Shown here: one piece after another, positions 10,001-25,000 of the stretch
Position numbering within the stretch: position 1 is the stretch's first letter
Layout: the number at the start of each line of letters is the position of its first letter
NCBI GenBank assembly: GCA_016342495.1
Contig: JAEIOG010000010.1
Span: 1 to 64,000 of the forward strand
Length of the DNA: 64,000 bases
Direction: 5' to 3'
From: Phycisphaerae bacterium
GTDB taxonomy: Bacteria > Planctomycetota > Phycisphaerae > Sedimentisphaerales > SM23-30
Translations under genes and position numbers: made by a program
The notes under the pieces: model-generated
Told to the model about the DNA's origin: nothing
The model's input: only the letters and a program-made list of their open reading frames with translations
The model's database searches: none

Positions 10001-13000
10001 ATCTTTGAAGAGAGTTACCTCTCGAACGATATCAGCGAAAGGCTGCGGGTAGGTAACCCATTGGCCTGAGGCAAATATTCTGGTGATAATTCCATTATCG
10101 CCCAGGATCACGTCGGCATCATCACCACCATTGATGGTGTCATTGCCATCAATGCCGGAATGGACATGGCCACCTATGATGTCATCCTGTCCGGAATCTC
10201 CGGAAAGATTGTCATCACCCTGTTGGCCAACGATAAAATCATCGCCAGGGCCACCAGTAATTGTATCATTTCCAGCACCAATATAATCGGTATCACAAAT
10301 TGAAGTGTGGCCACGATTATCAATAATTGCAAGATCAAATAAGCCATAGTCACCCAACAGGATATCATCACCAGTATTACCGGAGATAGTATCATTTCCG
10401 GTGGCACCATAAACTATGTCATTACCGGGGCCAGCTTCGATTATGTCATCGGCACCAGTACCAGGATCGATTGTCTTAGCAGTCAGCAGTTGGGAACCAA
10501 AGACATGGTCAGCATAGCTGAATATGCCATTATCGCCCAGCACGATATCATCACCGGCACCACTGTCGATATTGTCCGAAGCATCGTCGCCACCAGAGAC
10601 ATTATGGCCACCAATGATATGATCATTGCCGTCGCCACCACTTATAATGTCTGAACCCTGTTGGCCAACGATGTAATCATTACCAGAATCGCCATAAATC
10701 GTGTCATCGCCAGCAGAATAAATATCGGTAGTGTAAATTGATATTATGTTTTCATCAGTTAGAGCAATATCATATCGCCCATGGTCACCAAAGATTATGT
10801 CATGGCCCTGGCCTCCATGGATAGTATCATTTAATGAGCCACCAAAGATAACATCATTATCTTCATCGCCAAAGATAGTATCTGTTGAGCCAATTTCAGG
10901 TTCGATACTGGCAAAAATGGTTGCTGTCATTGGCTGAGTTGGATCAGCAAATGTAATTGAGGCATTGTCGCCAGCGATATAGTCATGGCCCTGGCTGCCA
11001 TGAATATTATCTGAACCACTGCCTCCAACGATATAATCATTACCCTGTGAGCCAGTGATAGTATCATCAAGGCCAAGGGTAATTAAGGTTGATGTCACTT
11101 GAGATAACCTGGAACCAGAATCAGATGTTTCATATTGAGCAATTGCATTATCGCCAAAGATAATATCGTTGCCATCATTGCCATCGATGGTATCAGATTC
11201 CATGCCACCAAAGATTATGTCGTCACCATCATCACCGGTTATATTATCGGCGGCACCAAAGTCGGTAGATTCAAACGACCTTAAAATAGCCACACCATTA
11301 TCATTAACATATTTGAATATACCATTATCGCCGAGGACTATGTCATTACCTGCATTAGCATTGATAATATCTGAACCGGAACCACCAAGAATGATATCGT
11401 CGCCATCATCGCCTATGATAATATCGTCATCGCCTGTAGGTAGAGATTCAAAGCTTGAGATTGTTGCAATTAAATTATTTATGGTATACAGGAAAATACC
11501 ATTATCACCTAAGACTATATCATTACCGGCATTAGCATTTATGGTATCACTGCCGGAACCGCCAAGGATTATATCATTGCCATCGCCACCTGTGATAATA
11601 TCAGAATCGCCAGGTTCGGTAGTTTCAAATGTTTGATAATCACTGGCATAAGTTAATACGCCATTGTCACCGAAGGCAATATCGTCACCTTCATTTGCAT
11701 CAATGGTATCGGCGCCGAAACCACCTAGGATAATATCATTACCATCATCGCCAGTTATAATGTCGGAATCACCAAATTCGGTTGATTCAATGGATTGTAA
11801 GATATCGTCAAGGTATATAAAGGTCGCATTGTCGCCAAGGATTATGTCGTCGCCAGAACCAGCATAAATCTTATCCAAGCCTGAACCACCAAGAATTATA
11901 TCATTATCAGCATCGCCATAAATAATATCATCGCCAGCGATTTGGCCATCAGTCGATTCGAACATTTCGATACGTTTGAGCGAACCATTAAGCTTAATGA
12001 TCGCATTATCGCCAAAGATAATGTCATCGCCGGAACCGCCAGAAATTTCATCATCGCCAGCACCTGCGATAATTATATCATTAGCATGGCTGGTATGAAT
12101 TTTATCGTCACCGCCAATATCAGAAGCAACAGTCGTAATCAAGTATAATTTCGAAGGAGTATTTAATGAAATTTCTCCATTGTCAGCGATCACCACATCA
12201 TTGCCATTGCCTGAATCAATTTCGTCATTACCAAAGCCAGCGATGATTATATCCAAACCTGAAGATGAGGAGATATCATCATTGCCACCTGTTTGATAAT
12301 CAAGAGATTTTACAAATCTTGCCCGTGAACTGCTTGACGAACTGGAATAACTTATGGTTCCATTATCACCAAAGATTATATTATCGCCAGAGTTGTCGCT
12401 GATGGTATCATGACCATTGCCGCCAAAAATGTTATCATCACCATTGTCACCATAAATTGTATCATTGCCACCATCAAGAGAAACAGTCGTTGCATCAGTA
12501 ATATAACCGGTGGTAAATATTGGGTATTGGCCCTGCTGTTGAGTTATTGTGCCATGGTCGCCAAAGATAATGTCATCGCCAGAACCACCATGGATATTGT
12601 CATCGCCAACAGCCAGCATGTCGGCGGTTATGAAGACAGGTGAACTATAGACACCCAATGCTGCAACTGCAACGCCTGGACCAGCAAGGGTTTCGGCCAC
12701 TTCAATCAAAACATCAGGAGCAAGATTAAACCTGGCGGTAATATTCAGATTAAAGCCAGAATCACCATAAACAATATCATTACCATCCTGGGCATCAATG
12801 GTATCATTGCCAGAACCACCAGCAATAAAATCACCGGCCTGACTACCATAAATGTTGTCATTTCCGGCACCGCCAAAGATTATTACGCTATTATTACTGT
12901 TTCTGGCATCAATAGTATCATTGCCAGCAAGGTCAAATATCATTGCATTGCTTGATATGTCGGTTGGCAAAGCCAGATATGGATAGCCATCCTGAGTACC

Positions 13001-16000
13001 ATCGCCAAAGACCAGTAGAGGAGAATCAGGACCACCACCACCATTAATAATGATGGTATCATCGCCACTACCACCATAGACGGCTGTTATAGCATCATCT
13101 GAGGTGTTTTCGATTGTAAGATTATCATCACCTGAGCCAAGCATAATATTTGCTATTTCGATTTCGCTGTATGCAATGCCACCGGAATAATTAACTTGTA
13201 ATGGTTGAGTATCTGTGCCTTGATTTACTGTCAAGTCACTGGCCATACCAAGACCAGTTATGGTATGTGCATGAGTTGTTATGTCGGTTCTGAAAGACAT
13301 GATGCCGGTGTTATCCGAGGCACTGAAATCATTAAAGACATTGATAGTATCACTTTGAGCATCTTCATCGACAACAATAGTCAGATTAACAGGCTCGACA
13401 GCGATTTCAGTAGGCAGCATTGTTGCATCTTTAAGCGATCTGTCACGGCCCAGGCCAATGCCGCCCTGAATCACTATAGGCCCCTGAAGCAGATTGAGAT
13501 TGTGAATATTATTAGCCCATAAAGCCGAGGAACCAGTAGTAAAGATATTTTCAGTGACATCACCGGTGATATTAAATGTGTCGCTGCCATAGCCGCCAAG
13601 AATAGTGGTTACAACGTTAGCATGTGTGCTGATGACATAGAATGTATCATTTCCTTCGAGGCCATCGATTTCAAGAGCTTCTTCATTGCCGCTAAGGGAG
13701 ATATTCAGGCCAGCACCAAAGACACCATTTGCGGTTATCACAAAAGCATCATCAGCTTCGGTACCAACAGCAACCACAGTATCAAAGCCATCACCGCCAT
13801 CAATTGCGACTTCGGCATTAGTATTGTAGCGGATAAAGTCATCACCAGCCCCGCCAGAGACATCGGTCTTGGCCTGGGTTGCAAATGTATCGTCTGATAG
13901 CAAAAATGCGCGAATTACAAATTCATCCCTGCCATCATTACCATTAAGCTTGACTTCAGCTTTATTGCTGTAAACTGAGAATATATCATCGCCATCACCA
14001 CCGGAAACGGTCATAGGTTTGGTAATGCCCTGACTTAGATAACCACGTGTGATTTTTGCAGTTATTATTTCGTCGCCCGGTGCGATTTGTGATGCCGGAT
14101 TATTAGGATCATCACCATAGATTTGGCCGATCTGGAAAGTATCATTGCCAAGGCCACCATTTAAGACAGCAGCAGCACTGTTATTATCAATGAAGAATCT
14201 GTCATTGCCGCCAAGAGCATTGATAGTCAACAAACCATTAATTGCGGTATCATAATTTACACGTTCGGCCAGGTCGAATTGGCCATCATTATCTTCGTCA
14301 TTGAGCAATGCGATAAACAATCTTCTAAGCAGGAATGTATCACCAATTTCGTCATCAGATTTGGGATTGCTATCGACACCATTGATTGTGAGGTTGTCGA
14401 TACCATCACTTGCAGTTCCGCTGTCATGGACATTGATTATGGCCTGACCATTGCCAGAAAGATTAATAACATAGCTATCGCTTTGACTTTGGCCATCAAG
14501 ATTTAATATAGCGGCAATGCCATTATTTTTAGTCCGAACGCCATCTTCGTCGACATTGACTCTTATAATGTCATTGCCGGATTGACCAAAGACAGAAGTT
14601 ACTCCAGAGATAGAATTAATATTAATTATATCTTCGAGACCATAGCCAGCATAAATATTGGTTATGCCAGCATGAGTGTTTTGTACATAAAATTCATCGG
14701 AACCGGAACCAAGCATAATATCTAGCTGTTCAAAGTTTTCATAAACAATTCCAGTCTCGGCCATCTGTAAGCCCAGGATGGTATATTCTGTCAGTATTCC
14801 AAAATCATTATCAGTTTCACCGGTTTCTTCGATAATGAGCTTATCAATGCCATCGGCACCAGCATTAATAAACAACGGACCAGCAATAAAATCAACCGTG
14901 CCATTAGCTGTGCCAACCTGAATAGTGTCATTACCTTTATTGGTTAATATATTAGTTACGCCAATATGGGTTGACTGGACAGTGAAATCGTCATTACCTG
15001 ATCCAAGGTTAATATTGAGCGTTTCAATTGCCAGATAAGTGACAGTGGCGGTCATGCCCAGACCTGTCAGCTGCGTAGCTGTTAAAACACCAGAAACAGC
15101 AACATTGTCATGTTGACTATTGATATTTAATGTATCCTGGTCTGAATTAGCGACAACAGTAAGTTCCCCGGCGATGCCATAAAGATTGCCACGCACCGAT
15201 GGAGAATTATTGCCAATATTGATTATGTTAGAAGCTTTTGACCCGGCATTGATCGTTGTAACAGTTGCGGAATTTGTGCTACGGACATTGACAGTATCTT
15301 TACGATCACCAAGAATGATATTAAGCTGTTCAATATTATAATAGAAGACACCTGTGTCGGCCATGCCCAGTCCACGGATCTGATTAGAAATTATGAACGT
15401 GGTTTCAGCGGCATCACCATCGATATCATAAATATTAAGTATATCAGATGTTGAGCTGCCATTTATGATAAGCTGGCCAAGGATTGTGTTTACATTCCCC
15501 AGAGTTGCCGATTCTGTGCTATTGACATTTATAACATTATTACCCTGGCCACTATCAATATTTGTTATACTTGTTGGGTTGGTGCCCATGACATTTATAA
15601 TATCAGAGCTGTTAGCCATCTTAATATTTACATTTTCAAAGCCTGTGTGTTTAATGTAAACATTGTTATAGCCACTTGCTATTGACGGGCCATAAATACT
15701 AGCAGTGTTTATGTATATCTTCTCTGGGCCATCATTAATCGCATCGATAATATTTAGTGCGTCAATGTCACTCTGGCCATTAATTATTAATTGGCCAGCA
15801 ATTAAATCGACATTACTATTGTATTTTACATTAATAATATCCGAGCCTGTATCGGCATTGACGATTGTATCAACATTGCTGAGAGTTTGATTTATATTTA
15901 ATGTATCATTTCCATCTTTAAGATTAAATGTCAGGGAAGCGTTGCCATTGACAGCGTTTACCTTGTCGACCGTAACAGTGACACCACCGGTATTGATAAT

Positions 16001-19000
16001 ATTCAGGGTGGTGGCAGTTGCATTAAGTGTAAATATATCGGCCAGAGCTGAGCCATTAATAACTATTGCATCAGAAACAGCATCTGTGCCAAAATTAATG
16101 TTAATGTTCTTCAAAGAAGAATTATTGAAGTCATCGACAATGATATTATCTCTGCCGCCGACTGCATTAAATTCAGTGATTTCAATATCATTAGCAGTTA
16201 ACGAAACATTTGCCCATGATACTTTGAAACCAGCAAACAGCGGAGCAAATGATATATTGTCATTGTTGTTGGTGGCTGTGATAAACAATCTGTCATTTGA
16301 GCCACTTCCACCTTCGATTATAGAATCATCGCCATCACCAGGAAGCCAGTAAATACTATCGTCGCCTGAATCACCATAGATTTTATCAATACCTGTTCCG
16401 CCAGTTAAGCTGTCATTACCCGAGCCACCAACTAAAACATCATCGCCCGAGCCACCTGATATTGTATCATTGCCACCGGCGCCGCTAAGCTTGTCATTTC
16501 CAGAGCCGCCATTGATTGTATGGTTACTACTACTAAAGACCTTAATTACATCATCACCAGAACCGCCATTTATGCTTGCAACACCTTTACCCAGATAGAA
16601 GATATTATCATTGCCAGAGCCACCATTAATATTTGCATTGGCGGTGATGTCGCTATCTATCTGAATAGAATCATCGCCATCACCAGCATCATAAACTACA
16701 ATATTTGTTATGCCACTGAATTTCTGTTCAAAACCAAAGGCTGAGACAACAATTTTGCTTGAATCTGTGGGGTCAAGCCATAATTCGTATGATTCATCTT
16801 TGATGCCAGTATATTCAGAAACCTGGCGTGCATAGGCATAACTTCCCATGTTCAGCCTTAGTGTGTTGCCAATTTGGGTAGCAAGAACGGGTTCAGGGTC
16901 AACCTGGGCGGCACCAGGAGGATCAATAGAGCCTACACTGAAAGTAGCACTGCCACTGACTGAACCTAAGAAGCCAAGGCTAACCCTTCCGGTTACTCTC
17001 AAGCTTAAGTTACTGCCTATAATAGAGACTTCACCGGAGGCACTGACCTCAATTCTAATACCAGCAATTTTCAGGCCAGCTGTACCACTGACATAAAATC
17101 TAAATCGATCATTGCCAAGAGTAATAGATACATTAGCTTCCAAGTATGCCGGGCCGGCAGTTACACGGAAGCCTGCCGAAGCTGTGAATCTAAAGCGGCC
17201 ATCGCTATAGACATAGCCGTGCAGTTTCGCGGTAATCGGGCCTACTTTCAAGGTTAACGGGTCGCTTTCTGGCACAACAATGCTAAAACCACCAGCACCG
17301 GCGGTTATGATAACTGTACCGCTGGCCTTGAAGCCGAGGATATTTAATTCGCCATTAGCTAATTTAATCCTGGCAGTTTTAGCGGGAAGATACTGGCCGC
17401 CAAGTGTTACACCCGACGAAGTTGTATTGAGTTGAAGATTTAATGTACCGGATATCTTAAAGCCACTGAAAGGCACAAACGATGAACTACTCGACAATGT
17501 AATATTTGCATTTAGCATCAAACCTTTGGAATTAATCTTCAGATTCGCATCGACATCCAGATTAACACTAAAGACGCGTAAACTGGCATCAACTGAGGCA
17601 TTCAATTCGCCATTTTTAATTTCAAGAACAAATTCACCACTAAGGGTAAGGACATTTAATACCTTTAATGAACCAGCAATATCAATGCGAACATAAGGGC
17701 CAGCGGCAAGGTTGACGCTTTGACCAGCGATCTTGCTTATGTATTGGCCAGTGGTATTAAGTTCAAGGATAAATTTACCGCTGAAGCTAAAGCCTATACC
17801 ATCTAAGCCACCAGCGACACTTAAAGATATCTTTGCTGCTATCCCTTTATCATTTATTAACAATGCACCGTCGGCGTCAAGTGTTAACAATGCGGTACCA
17901 GCAATCATAGCTTTTAATTGCGTGTCAGCTGCTACTTCAAGGCCAGCTGAGGTTATCTGTAATACAAAACTACCTTCGAGCCTGAAACCGGTATTTACAT
18001 TAGCGCCAAAACTCAGATAAGCATTAGGACCATTGGCCCCGGAAACTTTCAACCTGAGATAAGGACCAGCTGCCAAATTGACCGATACAGTGCCGATCTT
18101 ACTAATTGGCTGGTTAGTGGTATTAAGTTCTAAAGTAAATTTGCCGCTAAAGCTAAAACCAAGATTAGCTAAATTTGGGTCGGTATCTGCTATCAAAGCA
18201 ATATAAGCGGCAATACCAAATCGATTTATCAACAAGGCACCGGTAGCTTTTAATGATAGAACCGCTGTATCATTAACCATAGCAAAGAAACCAGCGTCAA
18301 CAGCAACAGTCAAGCCCGTAGAGCCAATTTCCAGATAGAATTTACTATTATTAATAGGATCAGAACCGGCTAATAAGAAACCAGTCATATTACCAGATGA
18401 ATCAATTGCACCTAATCGTAACTTGCCATCAGCCATGACTCGTACATAAATACCTTTGCTAAGGATAGTGCCATTGCCAAGGGTGACTTCTTTATTAGTC
18501 GTATTAACCTGCAGAGTCATATTAGCATCAAAGGCAAAACCATTGCCATTAAAACCACCGCCTGAGGTGTCAACAGTAAGTTCACCAGCAATGGTATATA
18601 TTGGTATTTTTGTCGTGCTGATATTCTTAATGTCTAAACTGCCTGAAACATCAAGCTGCAATATCGTCGCATTGCCTAACTTAGCGTATAAAACACCTTC
18701 GATTGTAACATCAAAACCTTTGTCAGTAATTGATGAATTAATCAGCCCTTCAATTCTGAAGCCAGCGACACCGCCTAAAGTGAATTGTAAATATCCAGAA
18801 GCTTCAAGCCTGACACCTGGTGATAATAGAACGCTATTTAGGGTTTGATCTGAACCAGTAGTATTAATATAAAAAGCCATGTTGGCTACAAGTTCAAAAC
18901 CTGTACCAGATATTGGTTCATTGGTGCCGGCAGAAGCGCCAAGCGAAATATAGCCAACCAATCCTAAGTTGTTTAGTCGCATAGCTCCGGAGGCATTGAC

Positions 19001-22000
19001 ATTGCCTAATGAACCGAGATCAACTCTGGCATCAACTGATATTTCAAGTAATGTTGGTGAAATTACAAAATCGAAACGACCAATTATGCCGAATTCTTCA
19101 CCAGCGATTTCAAATATCAATGAACCGGCGGCAGCTAATCGCAATACCTGGGCATCTAAGGCAATTTGTTCCATTTCACCGGAGATGCTTCCAGTTTCTT
19201 TATCGATTATCAAAGTATCGATTGATTTACTTACAGAAGCTGTATTGAATTCTAAAACAAACTCAGCATCAAGTTTGAATCCGGGTACTAATTCCGGCAG
19301 GTCATTACCAGATGAGGAATCGACTTTCAGTTTCATTCTTGCCTGGCCATAGAAGCCATCACTATCAATTGCAAATGAAGCGGTACCTTCAAGGTCGAAC
19401 AATGGTTCAGATTGGCCGGGGATCGTAATATCAGCTGAAACAGCGGCCTGAACCTCTACGATTTCAGTATTGGCGGCAAACCTGAACAAGCCATGCATTA
19501 CGATGGTATCCAGGAGATTAAGATCAGCCCTGGCAGCAATTGTCAGATAAGGCCCTTCAATCGGGTCAGCGGTATCTTCAACCAGTATATCTGAAGTTGC
19601 ATCTGCCGGGTTATAATTTTCATTCAGCACCGGCTGGGTTGCATATATTGTGACTTCATCATAGCCAACAACATTCTTTAAGAAACCTGGAACCTCAAAT
19701 ACTTTTTCATGACCAAAAGTATTGACAAAGGCTTCAAGATTGCCGCTCAACAAAACACCAGGCAATTCGATATTAGCACCGAGTTTGAATTTACCAGCAA
19801 TCCCACCGGGATCTTCCAGTGACCATGGTTCGACAATCAAAACACCCATTGAACGGATATCAAGTATCTTATAGCCCGCTGGCGATAAAGTCAGTTGGCC
19901 ATTCTGGAATATTTCGAGCTTACTGAGCGAAACCTTTAGTGAAAACGCACCAGTAGCTCTGAACCATTCAAGCCCCATTTCGGTCTTGGCGGCATTTACA
20001 TAAGGTGGCAATCTGAAAATAGCCTGGCCAAATGCCTGAATCTGGATAACCTTAGGTTGTAAATGAAATTCTTGAGTTTCACTGCGTAAGATAAACTGCA
20101 AATTTGCTTCTGGTGATGGATTTGCTTCACTTGGTAGTGGAGTTTCATCTGATACCTGAATAAAGTATTGGGTGATAACCGCATCGGAACCAGCTCCTTC
20201 AGTGTCAATTACCCGCCAAAGCGAACCATCGACAACCGGTCTGATTTCATAATCATGCAGTAAGCTGGCATTGAACTGATCCACGAATAGTCCAGCCAAC
20301 TGACCGGGTAAGGTTCCGCCATCAAGATCATCGGCAAAACTTTCATTGCCCTGATAGCCATAACGGTCAAATTCATCGCCGGGGATACCTTCCAGAGTCA
20401 AAAGTTCAACCTTTTCGGTTCTGGTGGTATTGAGTTCTAAAACACCGGAAACTTTAAGATCGATACCAATAGCCTTCATTGCCTCAAAATTAGTATCAAG
20501 TTTAATGACACCCCAAAGTTTAGGCAATTCAAAATCCAAAACCGTATTAAAGACATTTAGGTCATCAACATTATTAGTATCGCCAAGCGGGAAGCCTAGG
20601 TCATTAAATAATTCTCTGACCGTAACGGCATCGCCATCAACTGCCCCGCCGATTGCACTGGTTGGTATCTCCAGTACAAAGCGACCAGCAACTGAACCAA
20701 GATTGCCAAAATAAATCATCTTGATAGTGCCATCAAAATCAAGTTCGAAGCGAGGTTTATCGCCCTTGATCATAGCTTCTAATGACAGATGCCCACGAAT
20801 ATCGATAATAGGTTCATCTGGCAGGCCAAGCATCGACAGGACGCCAGCGGAATCCAGCGTAATGCCACCTTCAAGTTCCAGATAAAGCGTTTTAGCTGGC
20901 GTGCGAAGATTTATATCGGCATTGAATGCGACAGCAGCATTTTCATTGCTATCCTGCCAACCTTTGATCTCAAGGGTTTTGATCCCGGCACCCAGTACCA
21001 GACCTGAAATATCAAACCTGAATCGATTTGTAAGTTGATTATTGGCATCTGTTACCTGTGTAGGTGCAGGCAAAATCACATTGCCAAAGGAGGCCTGAAC
21101 AGCAAGGAATGAATCGACATCAATGTAACCATCGCCGGCAGCGCTAAGCTCAACTTCAATAAACTGGGCAAAATTATTAGTTAAGTAAATGCCACCATCA
21201 GCCAGATTCACAAGATTAACTGTTGGCGTTTCAAGATAGAAAATTTCGGTTTCTTCGACATTTTCAATGCCAGATTCATCTGCGAAACTTCCTTCGATAA
21301 AGGTAACTTCTATCGGACCGGCAACTAAATCGCCACTAAATTCATAACGATATACATCAGGTCCATCAACACCAGCGATGAATTCCGGGTCGTCAACAAT
21401 CGATAGCAAAGTCCCATCTGCTAATTTAACAGTCAACTCTGGCTGATTATCTATGATTGTAGCGACATCAATTTTTGCGGCCATCGAAGGGGTTAAAACG
21501 ATATCTAAATAACCCTGTCCATTATCATAAAGTACATTTAGCCCAACTGCGCTGCCATTAACTGGCGAATACAAATCAGCTGTAGAACCTTCAACGATAA
21601 AGTCTAAGGCTTGGCGGGTATTAGAATAATTTTCGCTATCAGTGAAACTGGCCGGGGCAAATTCGATAATCGCCTGACCTAATGCAATAGCACCAGTTAG
21701 ATGATAGCGAAGTAAAATGCTACCATCGTTGCCCTGTTCTAGTGTCTCAACCTGACTGATCGAAATACCTGCAAATGCCGAGCCGGATAGTGTTGGCAAA
21801 TCTATATTATTTACAGCGGTGGCAATAGAGGCATTATTAATAACCGAGGGTAAAATAACAACGTCAATGAATGAATTGCTGATAAGTTCGCCAATTTGTA
21901 TTTTACTGCCAGCAGAAAAACTCTGGAGCATCGCTGTGGGACCAACAATAGTAAAGTTTTCGATTTCTTTCACATTGTCCGAGTCATCACTTTGCAGCCA

Positions 22001-25000
22001 ACCTCCTTCAACAAAGGTAATATCGACTTTGCCTGGAACCCATTCGAAATTATTATCAGTTATGATATACCTGAAACGCTGGACCATTTCCTTGGCTGCC
22101 TGATTGCTGTCCCAGGTGTCCTGAACAACTTCAGTCAGCAAACCATCGACCATTACAATATCAAGAGGCACTGGAACCGCAGATAAAGGAATATTTATGA
22201 CTGTGCCATCAGTTCTGGTGAGCTTGGCAGTTATCTCATGCTGATTATCAAAAATTGATTCATAGTCCAGCGAAAGCTTAGAAGCTGGCTGGAAAACCAC
22301 ATCAATATATTTATTGTCATCTATGGCTGCGATGCTTATTTCACTGCCACTTATCGGATAAGCGAGATCGCCTTGAGTCGCGATATCTTCGCCTTCATCT
22401 TCGATGAGAACATCGATTGGCACCGATGCGCCCTGTTCATCCCTGAAGCCCATCTCCAGTTTGCCATCAACACTGAGCAGTCTTACCTGTTCGGGCAGGT
22501 CAGCTAAGAACAGCACAACAATCTTGCCACCTATGACATTAGACATATCGGCATAAAGCTTGCCGCTGATACTGATATTGTCGGCTGCGAAGTTCAATTT
22601 ACCGCTAATCAGGAATTTACCATCGGTACTGAGAATTATATCAACTTGTCCGTTAAAGACCTGTTGGGAGGCATAAGCAGTATATATCTTGCCAGAACCT
22701 TTAATCAACATAGGGGATGTAAATGCCGCTAAGAAGCCACCAAGATTAGGATTATTCTGAACGGCAATATATTGGGTCAATACCTGTTGTTTGACACTGC
22801 CGAGCCATTGAGATGCATCAATAGTGGTAGAAACCTTAAATTCTGAACCTCGCAAATCCTGGGCCTTATCAATCGAAGGCAATGATTTAAAGAATTCTAC
22901 ACTTGCAGTAAAATCATTAATTGCCAGACCTGTATTTGGTTCTAATATAATTCCGCCTGGAACTTCGATATTCAGCATTACACCCAAGGGGCCAAGTTCG
23001 CTAAGGGCAAATCTTATGGTGAAACCACCAGCACCGGGGATGCTGAATCCACCCTGTACACCCAAGAATAAGACTCTGTCATGTACTTGCGTAGTTGAGT
23101 CAGTAGGGGCAATTATCGAATAATCACCGGCTGGCGATTTTGCTATCTTTAATATTCCGCCAATCAATGCTGCATTGATTTCACCGCCAAAGACACTGCC
23201 GGTAACTGAAACAGCTATTGACTGGATATCAACAATTGGGAACTGGCCTTTAAGCAATAATTGTGGCTTGATCTTAACGCCTTCAATTGCACCGGAGAAT
23301 TTCATGCCCGGTACGCCAGGAAGACCGCTTACGCTGGCCGATAGCACAATCGTAAAGTCGGTTGGATCATTTTCAATGTCGGCAAATTCGATACCGAGTG
23401 TCGTTATTTTTATTGGCAGCCATGAAGGCCAACCCAAATCATCGCCTGAAGTAGAACCGGCACTCAGTAATATTGCAAAATTGTTACCAGCTTTGAATTT
23501 ACCATTTGCAGAGAAACCAAAGTTTCTGGCTTCGCCGCCAATTTCCATTGAACCGATCTTGATTTTTGCACCAACAGAACCAAACGAAACAACCAGGTCT
23601 TCACCGGTGGCGGCAGTGTCAAGTTCAAAATCTCGGACATTAATCGTAATAAAACTGCTGATATTTACTTCAAGGGTATCAATTTTGAAGGTCAGTGATT
23701 TGATCTTCCCGCCTTCAAAATTCAAATCAGCCCGCAAAGCTTCAGTATTAGGCTTACCATCTGCGTCAAGATCGTCTGCAGAATCACGATCAGAGATTCT
23801 TGCGCCAAATGATGAACCCGGGAACAATGCCGCCCCGCCTGAAGCGAAGAATATCGAACCGTTGAAGTTTAAACCTGTCTTGAAATCAACGCCAAAATTG
23901 GTAATACCGATACGCAGGTCATCAATTTCCAGAATTGATCCCAGCTTAATAGCAGCGCCATTATCGGGGCCTGTGCCGGCAGTTGCTCCACTGGCTGGAG
24001 ATGTGCAGCCATAGCACAACATCGCCTGGCCTAAATTGAATCCATTTTGGCGAATTACCAAACCTGGAATCAATGGATTATCTGGATCATTCAGGTCAGT
24101 ATCAAATGGTGATATCTCACCGCTAACCTTAAATTTCGGGAAGCTTAACTTAGCCCGGTCAATACGTACAAGCTCCTGATCTTCAGCTCCTGCCGGGTCA
24201 TAACCTAGCTGAATACCTTCTGCTGAAGCTTCAAAAACGCCATTGACGGTTGCTATAATTTTCTTAACACTGAAGCTGAACTTGCCGCTTGGATAAAATG
24301 CCCAACTGCCCGGCAAGCCAATAGCAAATTCCATCGTGGCAAATATGCCTTCAACACTGACATTTACAGCGGTATCGCCAGGTTGAGCTGCTGTGTCACT
24401 ACCAAAGCTAAGGGTACCACTTTCAATACCTAAGCCAACGGTAATAAATATCTTACTGCCTTCAAAAGCAAAGTCTTCTATACTGAATTTAGGCTTGGCA
24501 AAAACCAGAGGGCCTATTTTGATATTATTGTCATCACTGGTATCGGTAACCGTAGAAGCTTTTGAAGCGTCCAGAATGATAATTTCAGTCTTAGCGAGGT
24601 TCCATACCTTATTATCGCCAGTACCAGATGCAAAACTGCCGGCTTTAATTGTTACAATCAATTCACCTGGGCCATCGCCAAACATATCAATTGTATCATC
24701 GGCGCCTTTATCGATCAGGAAGTATCTGTAAGTATTTTTTGACAGATGCATTGGCGGGCTGTTCTTGACTATTAAATCCAAAGGCACATTGCCACTGATT
24801 AGAATTTCATCGCCATTGATCGTCGAAGGATCAATTAATGCTCCGCTGCTTGAATTAAATGTTATATCTATAAATCCGGTATTGCGAAGCATAGCGGGGT
24901 CTACAGCGGTACCGCTGAGGGGCTTAGCTAAATTAGCTACCGGCGGTGCCCGGCCAGGGTCAGTTGTCGCAGGGTCAAATGTGACAAAGGTTTCTCTTGC

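Noticed and set aside
10100-12650. Possible CRISPR-like direct repeats with ~165-180 nt spacing
   Set aside because: Repeats are degenerate, in frame and translate to RTX motifs within one long ORF.
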